10,099 bases of DNA from Truepera sp. Lineage in GTDB: Bacteria > Deinococcota > Deinococci > Deinococcales > Trueperaceae. The position numbers were made by a program, and so were the translations under genes. The notes under the pieces are model-generated. The model was given only the letters and a program-made list of their open reading frames with translations, ran no database searches and had not been told where the DNA came from. The stretch is taken from contig JAGXSO010000013.1 of NCBI GenBank assembly GCA_018333775.1, positions 1-10,099 of the forward strand, read 5' to 3'. Below are positions 1-6,494 of this stretch, piece by piece; position 1 is the first letter of the stretch; each line of letters starts with the position of its first letter.

Positions 1-1016
1 CCGATGGTGACGGCAAACAGCGGTTCGTCAAAGCGCAGCGCAAAGCGGTCGCCGGGCAGCAGCTCCAGGCTGGCCGCCACCGGGCGCTGGCGGTAGCGCA
101 CCTGGGCCCACACCCGCGACGGCAGGTCGGCTGGCTCGAGCAGGAAGTTGCTGCGCTCGGCCACCAAGCTGCTCCACTGGCACTGCTCACGGGTGCCGAC
201 TACCACCGCGTTCTCCTTGCCGCGCAGGTCGATCACGTAGCGCTCGAGGTGCGACTTATAGAGCCCGAGCCCTTTGCGCTGGCCGATGGTGTAGAACTGC
301 ACCCCCTGGTGCCGACCGATCTCACGGTAGCCATCGGCAGCATCCAGAACCGGCCCCGGGCGCGCCTCGCTGTTCTGCTGCAGGTAGTCCTTGACGGTAG
401 TGGCGATGAAGCACAGGCCGTGCGAGGACGGTTTCTGGGCGGTCACAAAGCCCCGCTCCGCTGCTAAGTCACGCACCTGGGCCTTAGTCAGTTTGCCAAT
501 CGGGAACAGCAAGTGGGGCAACACCTGGCGCGGCAGCGCCCACAGGAAGTAGGTCTGGTCCTTGTCATCATCGTCGCCGCGGTGCAGCTCTACCCCGTGC
601 GGCCCCTCCACGCGGCGCACGTAGTGGCCGGTGGCCAGATAGCTACAGCCCAGCATCTCAGCCTTCTTGAGGAGGCTGCCGAACTTGATCTGGCGGTTAC
701 ACCAGACACACGGATTGGGCGTCTCGCCGCGCAGGTAGCTGGGGACGAACGGATCGATGACGACCTCGTTGAACTGCTCGCGGGCATCGAGCAAGTAAAA
801 AGGTAGCTTGAGCGCATCAGCCACCCGCCGGGCGTCATAGGCGGCGTCAGGGCTGCAGCAGCGATCGAAGGCCCCGCAGGGCCGGTCATCGGGCCAGAAG
901 CGGAGCATCGCCCCGGTTACCGCAAACCCCTGCTCTTGGAGCATGGCTGCGGCCAGGGAGGAGTCCACCCCGCCCGACATGGCGCAGAGCACCCTGGGGG
1001 TAGGCTGGGTTATCAC
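1..1016 (-). CDS. mnmA: tRNA-specific 2-thiouridylase MnmA, C-terminus beyond window
   Basis: MnmA adenylates U34 of Lys/Glu/Gln tRNAs and replaces its 2-oxygen with sulfur relayed by a persulfide carrier, in the cytoplasm. The 338 visible codons show the ATP-pyrophosphatase P-loop SGGVDSS (residues 14-20), the first catalytic cysteine in TPNPCVWCN (Cys103), ATGHY (128-132), KDQTYFLW (152-159), the second catalytic cysteine in HGLCFI (Cys202) and YTIGQRKGLGLY (242-253). MnmA is usually about 360-380 residues, so a few tens of residues of the C-terminal beta-barrel are missing. The start is GTG at 1016-1014: an in-frame TGA lies 9 bases upstream, the P-loop begins 13 residues in, and no ATG fits. 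There is no Shine-Dalgarno; a -10-like box sits 8 nt upstream, suggesting a leaderless mRNA. The RFWPDD and CCSPDAAY stretches recall Deinococcus MnmA. Transcribed divergently from the lapA-like gene. Confidence 0.95.
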   Translation of the reverse strand, partial: MITQPTPRVLCAMSGGVDSSLAAAMLQEQGFAVTGAMLRFWPDDRPCGAFDRCCSPDAAYDARRVADALKLPFYLLDAREQFNEVVIDPFVPSYLRGETPNPCVWCNRQIKFGSLLKKAEMLGCSYLATGHYVRRVEGPHGVELHRGDDDDKDQTYFLWALPRQVLPHLLFPIGKLTKAQVRDLAAERGFVTAQKPSSHGLCFIATTVKDYLQQNSEARPGPVLDAADGYREIGRHQGVQFYTIGQRKGLGLYKSHLERYVIDLRGKENAVVVGTREQCQWSSLVAERSNFLLEPADLPSRVWAQVRYRQRPVAASLELLPGDRFALRFDEPLFAVTI

Positions 1017-1024
1017 AAAGCATC

Positions 1025-1054
1025 AGTCTAGCGGTACGGTTAGTGGCCGCGCAA
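1025..1054 (-). promoter_or_regulatory. Candidate mnmA promoter with leaderless start
   Basis: On the minus strand a TAGACT hexamer (1030-1025; four of six matches to TATAAT, fits TANNNT) ends 8 nt before the mnmA GTG. A weak -35, TTGCGC (1054-1049), lies 18 nt further upstream. Transcription would begin at or within a base or two of the start codon, which fits the missing Shine-Dalgarno. Box matches are seen; promoter activity is inferred. Confidence 0.45.
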
Positions 1055-1068
1055 CAAGGTAGACTACT

Positions 1069-1076
1069 AGGGGAGG
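1069..1076 (+). promoter_or_regulatory. Shine-Dalgarno that sets the lapA-like start
   Basis: AGGGGAGG ends 6 nt before GTG 1083, the expected spacing. An in-frame TTG at 1077 directly abuts this site and would leave no spacer, so GTG 1083 is preferred. Confidence 0.75.
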
Positions 1077-1082
1077 TTGACT

Positions 1083-1433
1083 GTGAAAGCCACGCAAATT
1101 TTTCAACTACTACTGGTGCTGGCCGCTGCCGGCTATCTGCTCTGGTTCCATAGCGTCAATCCGGTCGAAGTCCGCCTGCCGCTGTTCGCCTCGCTCCCCC
1201 CGGCGCTAGTGGTGCTAGCCGCTATGCTGCTGGTCTGGCTGTTTACTTGGCTCTTGCTGCAAGGGCGCCTCTGGGGAATGAAGCGCGAAAACTATAAGCT
1301 CAAGAAGCAGCTCGCCGAGTTAGAGAGCAGGCTGGCTGTCAAGAATGCCCATCAGCCCCCCTTGACCCCGGTCATTCCCGACCGCAGCGACGGTTGGCAG
1401 AGCGAGGGCGACCTGGACGAGCGCGGTCGTTAG
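1083..1433 (+). CDS. LapA/DUF1049-like two-TM inner-membrane protein
   Basis: A 116-residue membrane protein. TM1 covers about residues 6-22. It is followed by the short HSVNPVEVRLPLF segment typical of DUF1049 (N-P-V then alternating hydrophobics), then TM2 at about 40-60. Next comes a basic, heptad-like stretch (about 62-86, KRENYKLKKQLAELESRL) that looks like a cytoplasmic coiled coil, and a charged disordered tail of 30 residues ending DLDERGR. Length and layout match LapA/YciS family proteins, which in E. coli take part in lipopolysaccharide assembly and LpxC control with LapB. No LapB partner is visible here and the role in this organism is unknown, so I give no gene symbol. Its TAG stop overlaps the Shine-Dalgarno for recJ and lies in the same frame as recJ, so the two are probably co-transcribed and translationally coupled. 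Confidence 0.8.
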   Translation: MKATQIFQLLLVLAAAGYLLWFHSVNPVEVRLPLFASLPPALVVLAAMLLVWLFTWLLLQGRLWGMKRENYKLKKQLAELESRLAVKNAHQPPLTPVIPDRSDGWQSEGDLDERGR

Positions 1434-1437
1434 GAGG
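1432..1437 (+). promoter_or_regulatory. Strong Shine-Dalgarno for recJ overlapping the lapA-like stop
   Basis: AGGAGG overlaps the TAG stop at 1431-1433. Normal spacing (5 nt) from its end points to codon GTT at 1443, in the recJ frame, not to an ATG/GTG/TTG. The tdh-kbl junction has the same TAGGAGG arrangement (7449-7455), with ATG 4 nt later. This site is the main reason to think recJ starts upstream of GTG 1479. Confidence 0.6.
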
Positions 1438-1478
1438 CGCCGGTTAACACCTTAGCCCTGCACTGGCAGCTTCGGCCT

Positions 1479-3569
1479 GTGGCGCCGCTATCGGCCATCG
1501 CCCGGCTGATGCGCGAGCTGAGTATCCCGCCGCTGTTGGCGCAGGTGATATGGGGGCGAGGGCTCAAAGAAGAGGCGCTGGAGGCGCTTACCCCGCCGCT
1601 TAAGCTCAGCGCCATCCCGACCTTGCCGGAGGCTGCCGCCCGGCTTGAAGCGGCCATCCGCGCCAAGCGGCGCATCCTGATCCACGGTGATTACGACGCC
1701 GACGGTATCAGCGGCACGGCCCTGTTAACCTTGGGCCTGCGGGCGCTCGGCGCCGAGGTGATACCCTTTATCCCCAACCGGCAGGACGGCTACGGCATCG
1801 CACCGGAGCGAGTGCCGGAGCACGCCGAGCGGGCAGCGCTGTTCTTAACCGTTGACTGCGGCATCAGCAACCTCGAGGAGATCGCGCAGCTACAGGCCCT
1901 GGGGATGGAGGTGATCGTCAGCGACCATCACCACCCTGGCCAGACCCTGCCCGACTGCCTGGTCATCCACCCAGCGCTGTCGCCGCTGGCCCGCCAGGGG
2001 CTCCCTGAGTTGACCGGCGCCGGGGTGGCCTTTCACCTGCTGTGGGCACTGCACGAACGGCTGGGGCTCGAGCCCCCCCTAGCCTACAGCGACTTAGCCG
2101 CCATCGGCACCATCGCCGACGTGGCCCCGCTATTAGGCGAAAACCGCGCCCTGGTCAAGGCCGGCCTTATCCGCCTAGCCGACTCGCACTGGCCGGGGGT
2201 AAGGGCTGCGGTGGCGCAGGCGCTTTCCGGGCGGGCGCCAAGCGCACGCGAGGTGGCCTTCGTGCTGGCGCCACGCCTAAACGCCGCCGGGCGCCTGGGT
2301 GAGGCCGAGGCCGGGCTCGAGCTCTTAATGACCGCTTCCGAGCGCCGAGGCCGCGAGCTAGCGGCCTACCTGGATATCAAGAACGCCGAGCGCCGCGCCA
2401 TCCAGGACGCTATGTTCAAGGAGGCGCTGGCTCAGGCCGACCCTGAGGCCCCCGCGCTGGTGCTCCACAGCGACGCCTGGCACCCCGGGGTGATGGGGAT
2501 TGTGGCCAGTAAGGCGCTAGAACGCTTCTACAAGCCGGTCTTTATCATCGCTCAGGGGAAGGGTTCGGTCCGCTCCACGCCGGGCATCTCAGCGGTCGAG
2601 GGCTTGGCCTATGCCAGAGCCCACCTCAAGCGCTTCGGCGGGCACTCGCAGGCCGCCGGTTTTTCGCTTGATAACGCTGCTATCGCGCCGTTTCGCGCCC
2701 GCATCTTCGACTACGTGCGTCAGTTCCCCACCCCGCAACCCAGACTGCTAATCGACGCGCTGATCTCGCGTGACGAGCTTAACGATGAGCTCTTTCAGGC
2801 TATCAAGGGGCTCGAGCCCTACGGCCAGGGCCACGCGGCACCGCTGTTCGCGCTAACCGCACCCCTGGAGGGCGTCCGCGCCGTGGGCGAAGGCGGCAAG
2901 CACCTTCAGCTCAGGCTAGCGGGCCTGCGCGGGGTGGCTTGGCAGCAAGGGGATAACGTCTCCACCCTGACCCCTGGCTCACCGGTCAATGCCGTCATCA
3001 CCCTCCATGAAAACCACTGGCAAGAGCGGCGCTCGCTGGAGTTCATCGCCGCCGCCGTGCGCCCGGCCCAACCGCTAGGCGACGCCGGCTCGGAACGACC
3101 GCTCCGCTACCGCCGGGGTCAGCCCCACCATCCAGGCGCCATCACCACCCTGTCGCTGAATGAAGCTGAGCCGCTGGCGCTCACCGCGCCGCTGCGGGAG
3201 CTTGTCAACCGCAACCCGGCGCTGACCTTCGCGCTCGACGAGGCCGAACTAGCTAAGCTTACGCGGCTCGCCGAGCAGTACCCCGGCGTACACGACCTGC
3301 GCCGCGCCTTTGTGGCGCTATCGCGCCGCGACACCCCCCCTTTTAACGGCGTCAAGGCTGAGCTTTGCCGGCGCTGCCTGCGCGAACTCGACTTAATCGA
3401 CGACTACGGGCGCGCTCGCAACTTAAAACGCGATCCCTACCGCTCCGAGACGCTGGTGATCGGGCTTACTGAGCGCTATCTGCTCCAGAGCTTTGTCAGC
3501 GCCTATCGCTTTGCTGACGATGCTGCCTTCAACGAAACCGTTGAGCGACTGCTGGGGATGGCATACTGA
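1479..3569 (+). CDS. recJ: Single-stranded-DNA 5'-3' exonuclease RecJ, long Deinococcota-type form
   Basis: RecJ degrades single-stranded DNA 5' to 3' in recombination (RecF pathway) and in repair. Numbered from GTG 1479 (696 aa), the DHH metal-binding core is complete: DYDADG (71-76), TVDCGIS (124-130), DHHHPG (149-154) and GTIADVAPLLGENR (210-223). The DHHA1 part has WHPGVMGIVASK (334-345), GSVRSTPG (362-369) and RFGGHSQAAGFSL (385-397). An OB-fold region follows (about 424-530), then an extra domain (about 540-696, with DLRRAFVALSRRD at 606-618) like the C-terminal domain IV of D. radiodurans RecJ. GTG 1479 is only the first canonical start codon. Coding-like sequence in this frame, including a conserved HWQLRP stretch, reaches back to about 1443, where a good Shine-Dalgarno places the start; the protein would then be 708 aa. 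Two in-frame C7 runs are present (2073-2079, 3334-3340). The next gene begins 4 nt after the stop. Confidence 0.96.
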   Translation: MAPLSAIARLMRELSIPPLLAQVIWGRGLKEEALEALTPPLKLSAIPTLPEAAARLEAAIRAKRRILIHGDYDADGISGTALLTLGLRALGAEVIPFIPNRQDGYGIAPERVPEHAERAALFLTVDCGISNLEEIAQLQALGMEVIVSDHHHPGQTLPDCLVIHPALSPLARQGLPELTGAGVAFHLLWALHERLGLEPPLAYSDLAAIGTIADVAPLLGENRALVKAGLIRLADSHWPGVRAAVAQALSGRAPSAREVAFVLAPRLNAAGRLGEAEAGLELLMTASERRGRELAAYLDIKNAERRAIQDAMFKEALAQADPEAPALVLHSDAWHPGVMGIVASKALERFYKPVFIIAQGKGSVRSTPGISAVEGLAYARAHLKRFGGHSQAAGFSLDNAAIAPFRARIFDYVRQFPTPQPRLLIDALISRDELNDELFQAIKGLEPYGQGHAAPLFALTAPLEGVRAVGEGGKHLQLRLAGLRGVAWQQGDNVSTLTPGSPVNAVITLHENHWQERRSLEFIAAAVRPAQPLGDAGSERPLRYRRGQPHHPGAITTLSLNEAEPLALTAPLRELVNRNPALTFALDEAELAKLTRLAEQYPGVHDLRRAFVALSRRDTPPFNGVKAELCRRCLRELDLIDDYGRARNLKRDPYRSETLVIGLTERYLLQSFVSAYRFADDAAFNETVERLLGMAY
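3541..3567 (+). promoter_or_regulatory. Weak candidate promoter inside the recJ 3' end
   Basis: TTGAGC (3541-3546, four of six to TTGACA) and CATACT (3562-3567, four of six to TATAAT) are 15 nt apart, shorter than ideal. CATACT ends 6 nt before ATG 3574, so a transcript from here would be leaderless, matching the lack of a well-placed Shine-Dalgarno. Translational coupling with recJ is the simpler alternative. Confidence 0.25.
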
Positions 3570-3573
3570 TACT

Positions 3574-6438
3574 ATGGGGCCTGACCTTAAGCAGATCGAA
3601 AACGAGCTGAAATGGAAAGTTGCCGGCGAGGTCAGGTTTGAGTCCTTGGCGCGCTCGCTCTACGCTACCGACGCCAGCCCCTACCGGATCCTCCCCTACG
3701 GCGTGGTCATCCCTAAAACCGCCGAGGACGTGCGCCAGGTGCTTGCCGTGGCACGCCGCGCCGGTCTGCCCATCCTGCCGCGCGGCGGCGGCACCAGCCT
3801 GGCCGGGCAAACGGTCGGGGCGGCGATCGTTCTCGACTTCTCCAAGTACATGGACGCCGTCTTGGACTTCGACCCCGCAGCGCGCTGGATCAAGGTGCAG
3901 CCCGGCGTAGTGCGCGATCAGCTCAACCGCTACCTCAAACCCCACGACTTGCAATTCACCCCCGATGTCGCGACCACCAGCCGTGCCAACTTGGGCGGCA
4001 TGGTGGCTAATAACTCGGCGGGGACGCGCTCGATCAAGTACGGCACGACCATCGATCAGGTGCTGGCGATGACGGTGATGCTCTCGGACGGCACCATCGC
4101 CGAGTTTTATCAGCTGAGCCCCGAGGCGCTGGCAGCTAAGCTCCAGGCGGGAGGGTTAGAGGGCGATATCTACCGGCAAGTCCACGGTATCATCACCACG
4201 CACGCCGACGAGATCCGGGCCCGCTACCCCAAGGTGCTGCGCCGCGTCAGCGGCTACAGCCTTGATGCCCTGGTGGACAAGCCCCTCAACCTGGCTAAGC
4301 TGATCTGCGGCTCGGAAGGGACGCTGGCGGTAATTCTGGACGTTACCGTCAAGTTGATGCCCCTCCCCAAGTGCCAGCTCTTGGTGCTGCTCCACTTTGA
4401 GCGGCTGCACCAAGCGCTCGAGGCCGTGCAGTTCATTAACCGCCACGGCCCCAGCGCAGTTGAGATCATAGATGCTGCGCTCATTGCGCTAGGTCGCGAC
4501 AACCCCCATCTGGCCCCCTTATTAAGCTGGGTCAAGGGCAGCCCTGAGGCGGTGCTGTTAGTCGAGTTTGAAGGCCAAGACGAAGCTGAGCTTGCGGCCA
4601 AACTCGCCAGCCTGACCGCCGACACCGAGGTCAACGCGCGCTGCTACCAGATCCATCTGGCCCAAAGCAGCCGCGAGCAGGCCGATATCTGGTCCTTCCG
4701 CCAGGGCGGCTGGGCGATCTACGAGACCATGCCGGGCGACGCCAAGCCGGTGCCGCTGATCGAAGATGCTGCGGTGCCGGTCGATAAACTCCCCCATTAC
4801 ATCCCCGAGGTGCAGGCGGTCTGCGCCAAATACGGCGTAGCGACCGTCATGTGCTGCCATGCCAGCGTGGGGCTACTGCACATCCATCCCGTGCTCAACC
4901 TAAAAAGCGCCGCCGGAGTAGCGGCGTATGCCCGCATCAGCGAAGAGGTCTTCAAGTTGGTAATCAAGTACGGCGGCTCCTGGAGCGGCGAGCACGGCGA
5001 CGGCTTGATCCGCTCGTACAAGAACCGCGAGCTTTTTGGCGACACTCTCTATCAGGCCTTCCGCGCCATCAAGCGCACCTTCGATCCGCAGAATCTGCTC
5101 AACCCCGGCAAGATCGTCGATGCCGGAGCGATTACCGACAACCTCCGCTACGGCCCCAGCTACCAACTGCCACCGGTTAACACCCATCTCAACTTCGAAG
5201 ACGGTTTGGGCCACGCTATCGAGGCCTGTACCGGCGTGGGCCACTGCCGCAAGACCGGCACCGGCACCATGTGCCCCAGCTACATGGCCACCCGCGATGA
5301 GGATCACTCCACCCGTGGCCGCGCCAACGCCTTGCGCGAGGCACTGACGGGCAACCTCCCCGGCGGGCTGGCGAGCCACGAGCTGTACCAGGTGATGGAC
5401 CTCTGCCTGGCCTGCAAGGCCTGCAAAGCTGAGTGCCCGACCCGGGTGGACATGGCTAAGCTCAAATACGAGTTTCTGGCCCAGTACTATCAGCAGCACG
5501 GTACCCCATTAGCAGCCTTGGCCTTTGGCAACGTAGCTCGCGTGGCGCCGCTGGGGAGGCTCCTGGCTCCGCTGGTTAACGCGCTGCTGCCGCTAAAGCC
5601 GGTGCGCTGGGCGCTGGAGAGAACCCTCGGCATCGATCAGCGGCGGACTCTCCCCTGCTACGCCGACGCTTCGCTAGCGCACCTCTTCCGCTCTCGCTCG
5701 GCCCATCCCAATCCGGGGCGTCCCATAGTGGCGCTATTCGCCGACACCTGGACCATGTTCCACGACCCCCAGGTAGGTATAGCCGCCATCCGCGTGCTGG
5801 AGGCGCTTAACTATCAGGTCGAGCTTATCCCTTACCGCTGCTGCGGCCGCCCGCAGCTCTCCAAGGGGCTGCTGCGCGAGGCCAAACAGCTGGCCCAGCA
5901 GAATGTAACGGTCATCAGTGGCTACCTTAAGCGCGGCGTGCCGGTAGTGGGGCTCGAGCCCTCCTGTATTACCGCCTTCCAGGATGACTACCGCGACCTA
6001 ATCCCTGGCGCGGCGACTACCGCGGTAGCCCAGCACGTTACGCTGATCGATCAGTTCTTGGCCAAGGCCTGGACCGGCGGCGCCATCAAGCCTGAGCAGG
6101 TGTTTAGCCAGAGCAGCGCACCGGTCATGCTCCACGGCCACTGCCAGCAGCGCGCGGTGATCGGCACCGCCGCGAGCCGGGCGGTGCTCGGTTGGGTCTC
6201 GAGCGCCGTGAGCGAAGTCGATTCAGGCTGCTGCGGTATGGCCGGGAGCTTCGGCTACGACCATCACCTGCTGTCCATGCAGATCGGCGAGCAGCGCCTG
6301 TTCCCCGCCGTGCGCCAGCACCAGGGCGCGGTGGTCGCCTCCGGTTTTAGCTGCCGGCATCAGATTAAGGACGGCACCAGCCGGCCTGCCAAACACCTGG
6401 TCGAGGTGCTAGCCGAGAGGCTCCGTCAATTGTCCTAA
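3574..6438 (+). CDS. Fused FAD-linked oxidase / Fe-S protein, D-2-hydroxyglutarate or D-lactate dehydrogenase type
   Basis: A 954-residue fusion of a GlcD-like flavoprotein and a GlpC-like Fe-S subunit, the build of YdiJ and related D-2-hydroxy-acid dehydrogenases. It should oxidise a D-2-hydroxy acid on FAD and pass electrons through Fe-S centres to a membrane carrier. Order: PCMH FAD-binding domain (about 37-270, PRGGGTSLAGQ at 69-79); FAD-oxidase C-terminal domain with likely metal ligands His429 and His436 and the SGEHGDG motif (471-477); 4Fe-4S domain with Cys552, 558, 567 and CLACKACKAECP (611-622); and two cysteine-rich CCG domains (YRCCGRP 754-760, EPSC 795-798, HGHCQQR 854-860, GCCGMAGSFGY 885-895). 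All key cysteines are intact. ATG 3574 is chosen because GEVRFESLARSLYATDAS follows it as in homologues; an in-frame TTG at 3493 would overlap recJ by 77 nt. D-lactate, D-2-hydroxyglutarate and glycolate cannot be told apart from sequence. Confidence 0.93.
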   Translation: MGPDLKQIENELKWKVAGEVRFESLARSLYATDASPYRILPYGVVIPKTAEDVRQVLAVARRAGLPILPRGGGTSLAGQTVGAAIVLDFSKYMDAVLDFDPAARWIKVQPGVVRDQLNRYLKPHDLQFTPDVATTSRANLGGMVANNSAGTRSIKYGTTIDQVLAMTVMLSDGTIAEFYQLSPEALAAKLQAGGLEGDIYRQVHGIITTHADEIRARYPKVLRRVSGYSLDALVDKPLNLAKLICGSEGTLAVILDVTVKLMPLPKCQLLVLLHFERLHQALEAVQFINRHGPSAVEIIDAALIALGRDNPHLAPLLSWVKGSPEAVLLVEFEGQDEAELAAKLASLTADTEVNARCYQIHLAQSSREQADIWSFRQGGWAIYETMPGDAKPVPLIEDAAVPVDKLPHYIPEVQAVCAKYGVATVMCCHASVGLLHIHPVLNLKSAAGVAAYARISEEVFKLVIKYGGSWSGEHGDGLIRSYKNRELFGDTLYQAFRAIKRTFDPQNLLNPGKIVDAGAITDNLRYGPSYQLPPVNTHLNFEDGLGHAIEACTGVGHCRKTGTGTMCPSYMATRDEDHSTRGRANALREALTGNLPGGLASHELYQVMDLCLACKACKAECPTRVDMAKLKYEFLAQYYQQHGTPLAALAFGNVARVAPLGRLLAPLVNALLPLKPVRWALERTLGIDQRRTLPCYADASLAHLFRSRSAHPNPGRPIVALFADTWTMFHDPQVGIAAIRVLEALNYQVELIPYRCCGRPQLSKGLLREAKQLAQQNVTVISGYLKRGVPVVGLEPSCITAFQDDYRDLIPGAATTAVAQHVTLIDQFLAKAWTGGAIKPEQVFSQSSAPVMLHGHCQQRAVIGTAASRAVLGWVSSAVSEVDSGCCGMAGSFGYDHHLLSMQIGEQRLFPAVRQHQGAVVASGFSCRHQIKDGTSRPAKHLVEVLAERLRQLS

Positions 6439-6445
6439 CCGTGTT

Positions 6446-6473
6446 AGCCTGACTATGCGCCTGCTTTCAGGCT
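6446..6473. repeat. Inverted repeat in the gap before tdh
   Basis: AGCCTGA (6446-6452) and TCAGGCT (6467-6473) are perfect 7-bp inverted arms with a 14-nt loop, in the 56-bp gap between the FAD/Fe-S gene and tdh. No T-run follows, so it is not a standard intrinsic terminator. It could be a regulator's operator, a weak mRNA hairpin, or chance. This is the widest same-strand gap in the window, so a tdh promoter is plausible here, but I could not assign convincing -35/-10 boxes. Confidence 0.4.
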
Positions 6474-6494
6474 CGGATACGGAGTAAGCGGACC

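Noticed and set aside
249..889. Short frames on both strands across the mnmA region
   Set aside because: They overlap continuous MnmA coding on the minus strand with intact motifs and show no features of their own.
3493..3573. TTG start giving 27 extra residues on the FAD/Fe-S protein
   Set aside because: It overlaps the recJ C-terminus, and the conserved N-terminus of the family begins soon after ATG 3574.
4900..5499. Long antisense open frame (199 codons) opposite the FAD/Fe-S gene, and similar ones elsewhere
   Set aside because: It lies fully within a well-supported gene, has no recognisable motif, and arises from third-position GC bias.
6446..6480. Intrinsic terminator after the FAD/Fe-S gene
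   Set aside because: The stem is short, the loop long, and GC-rich sequence rather than a T-run follows.
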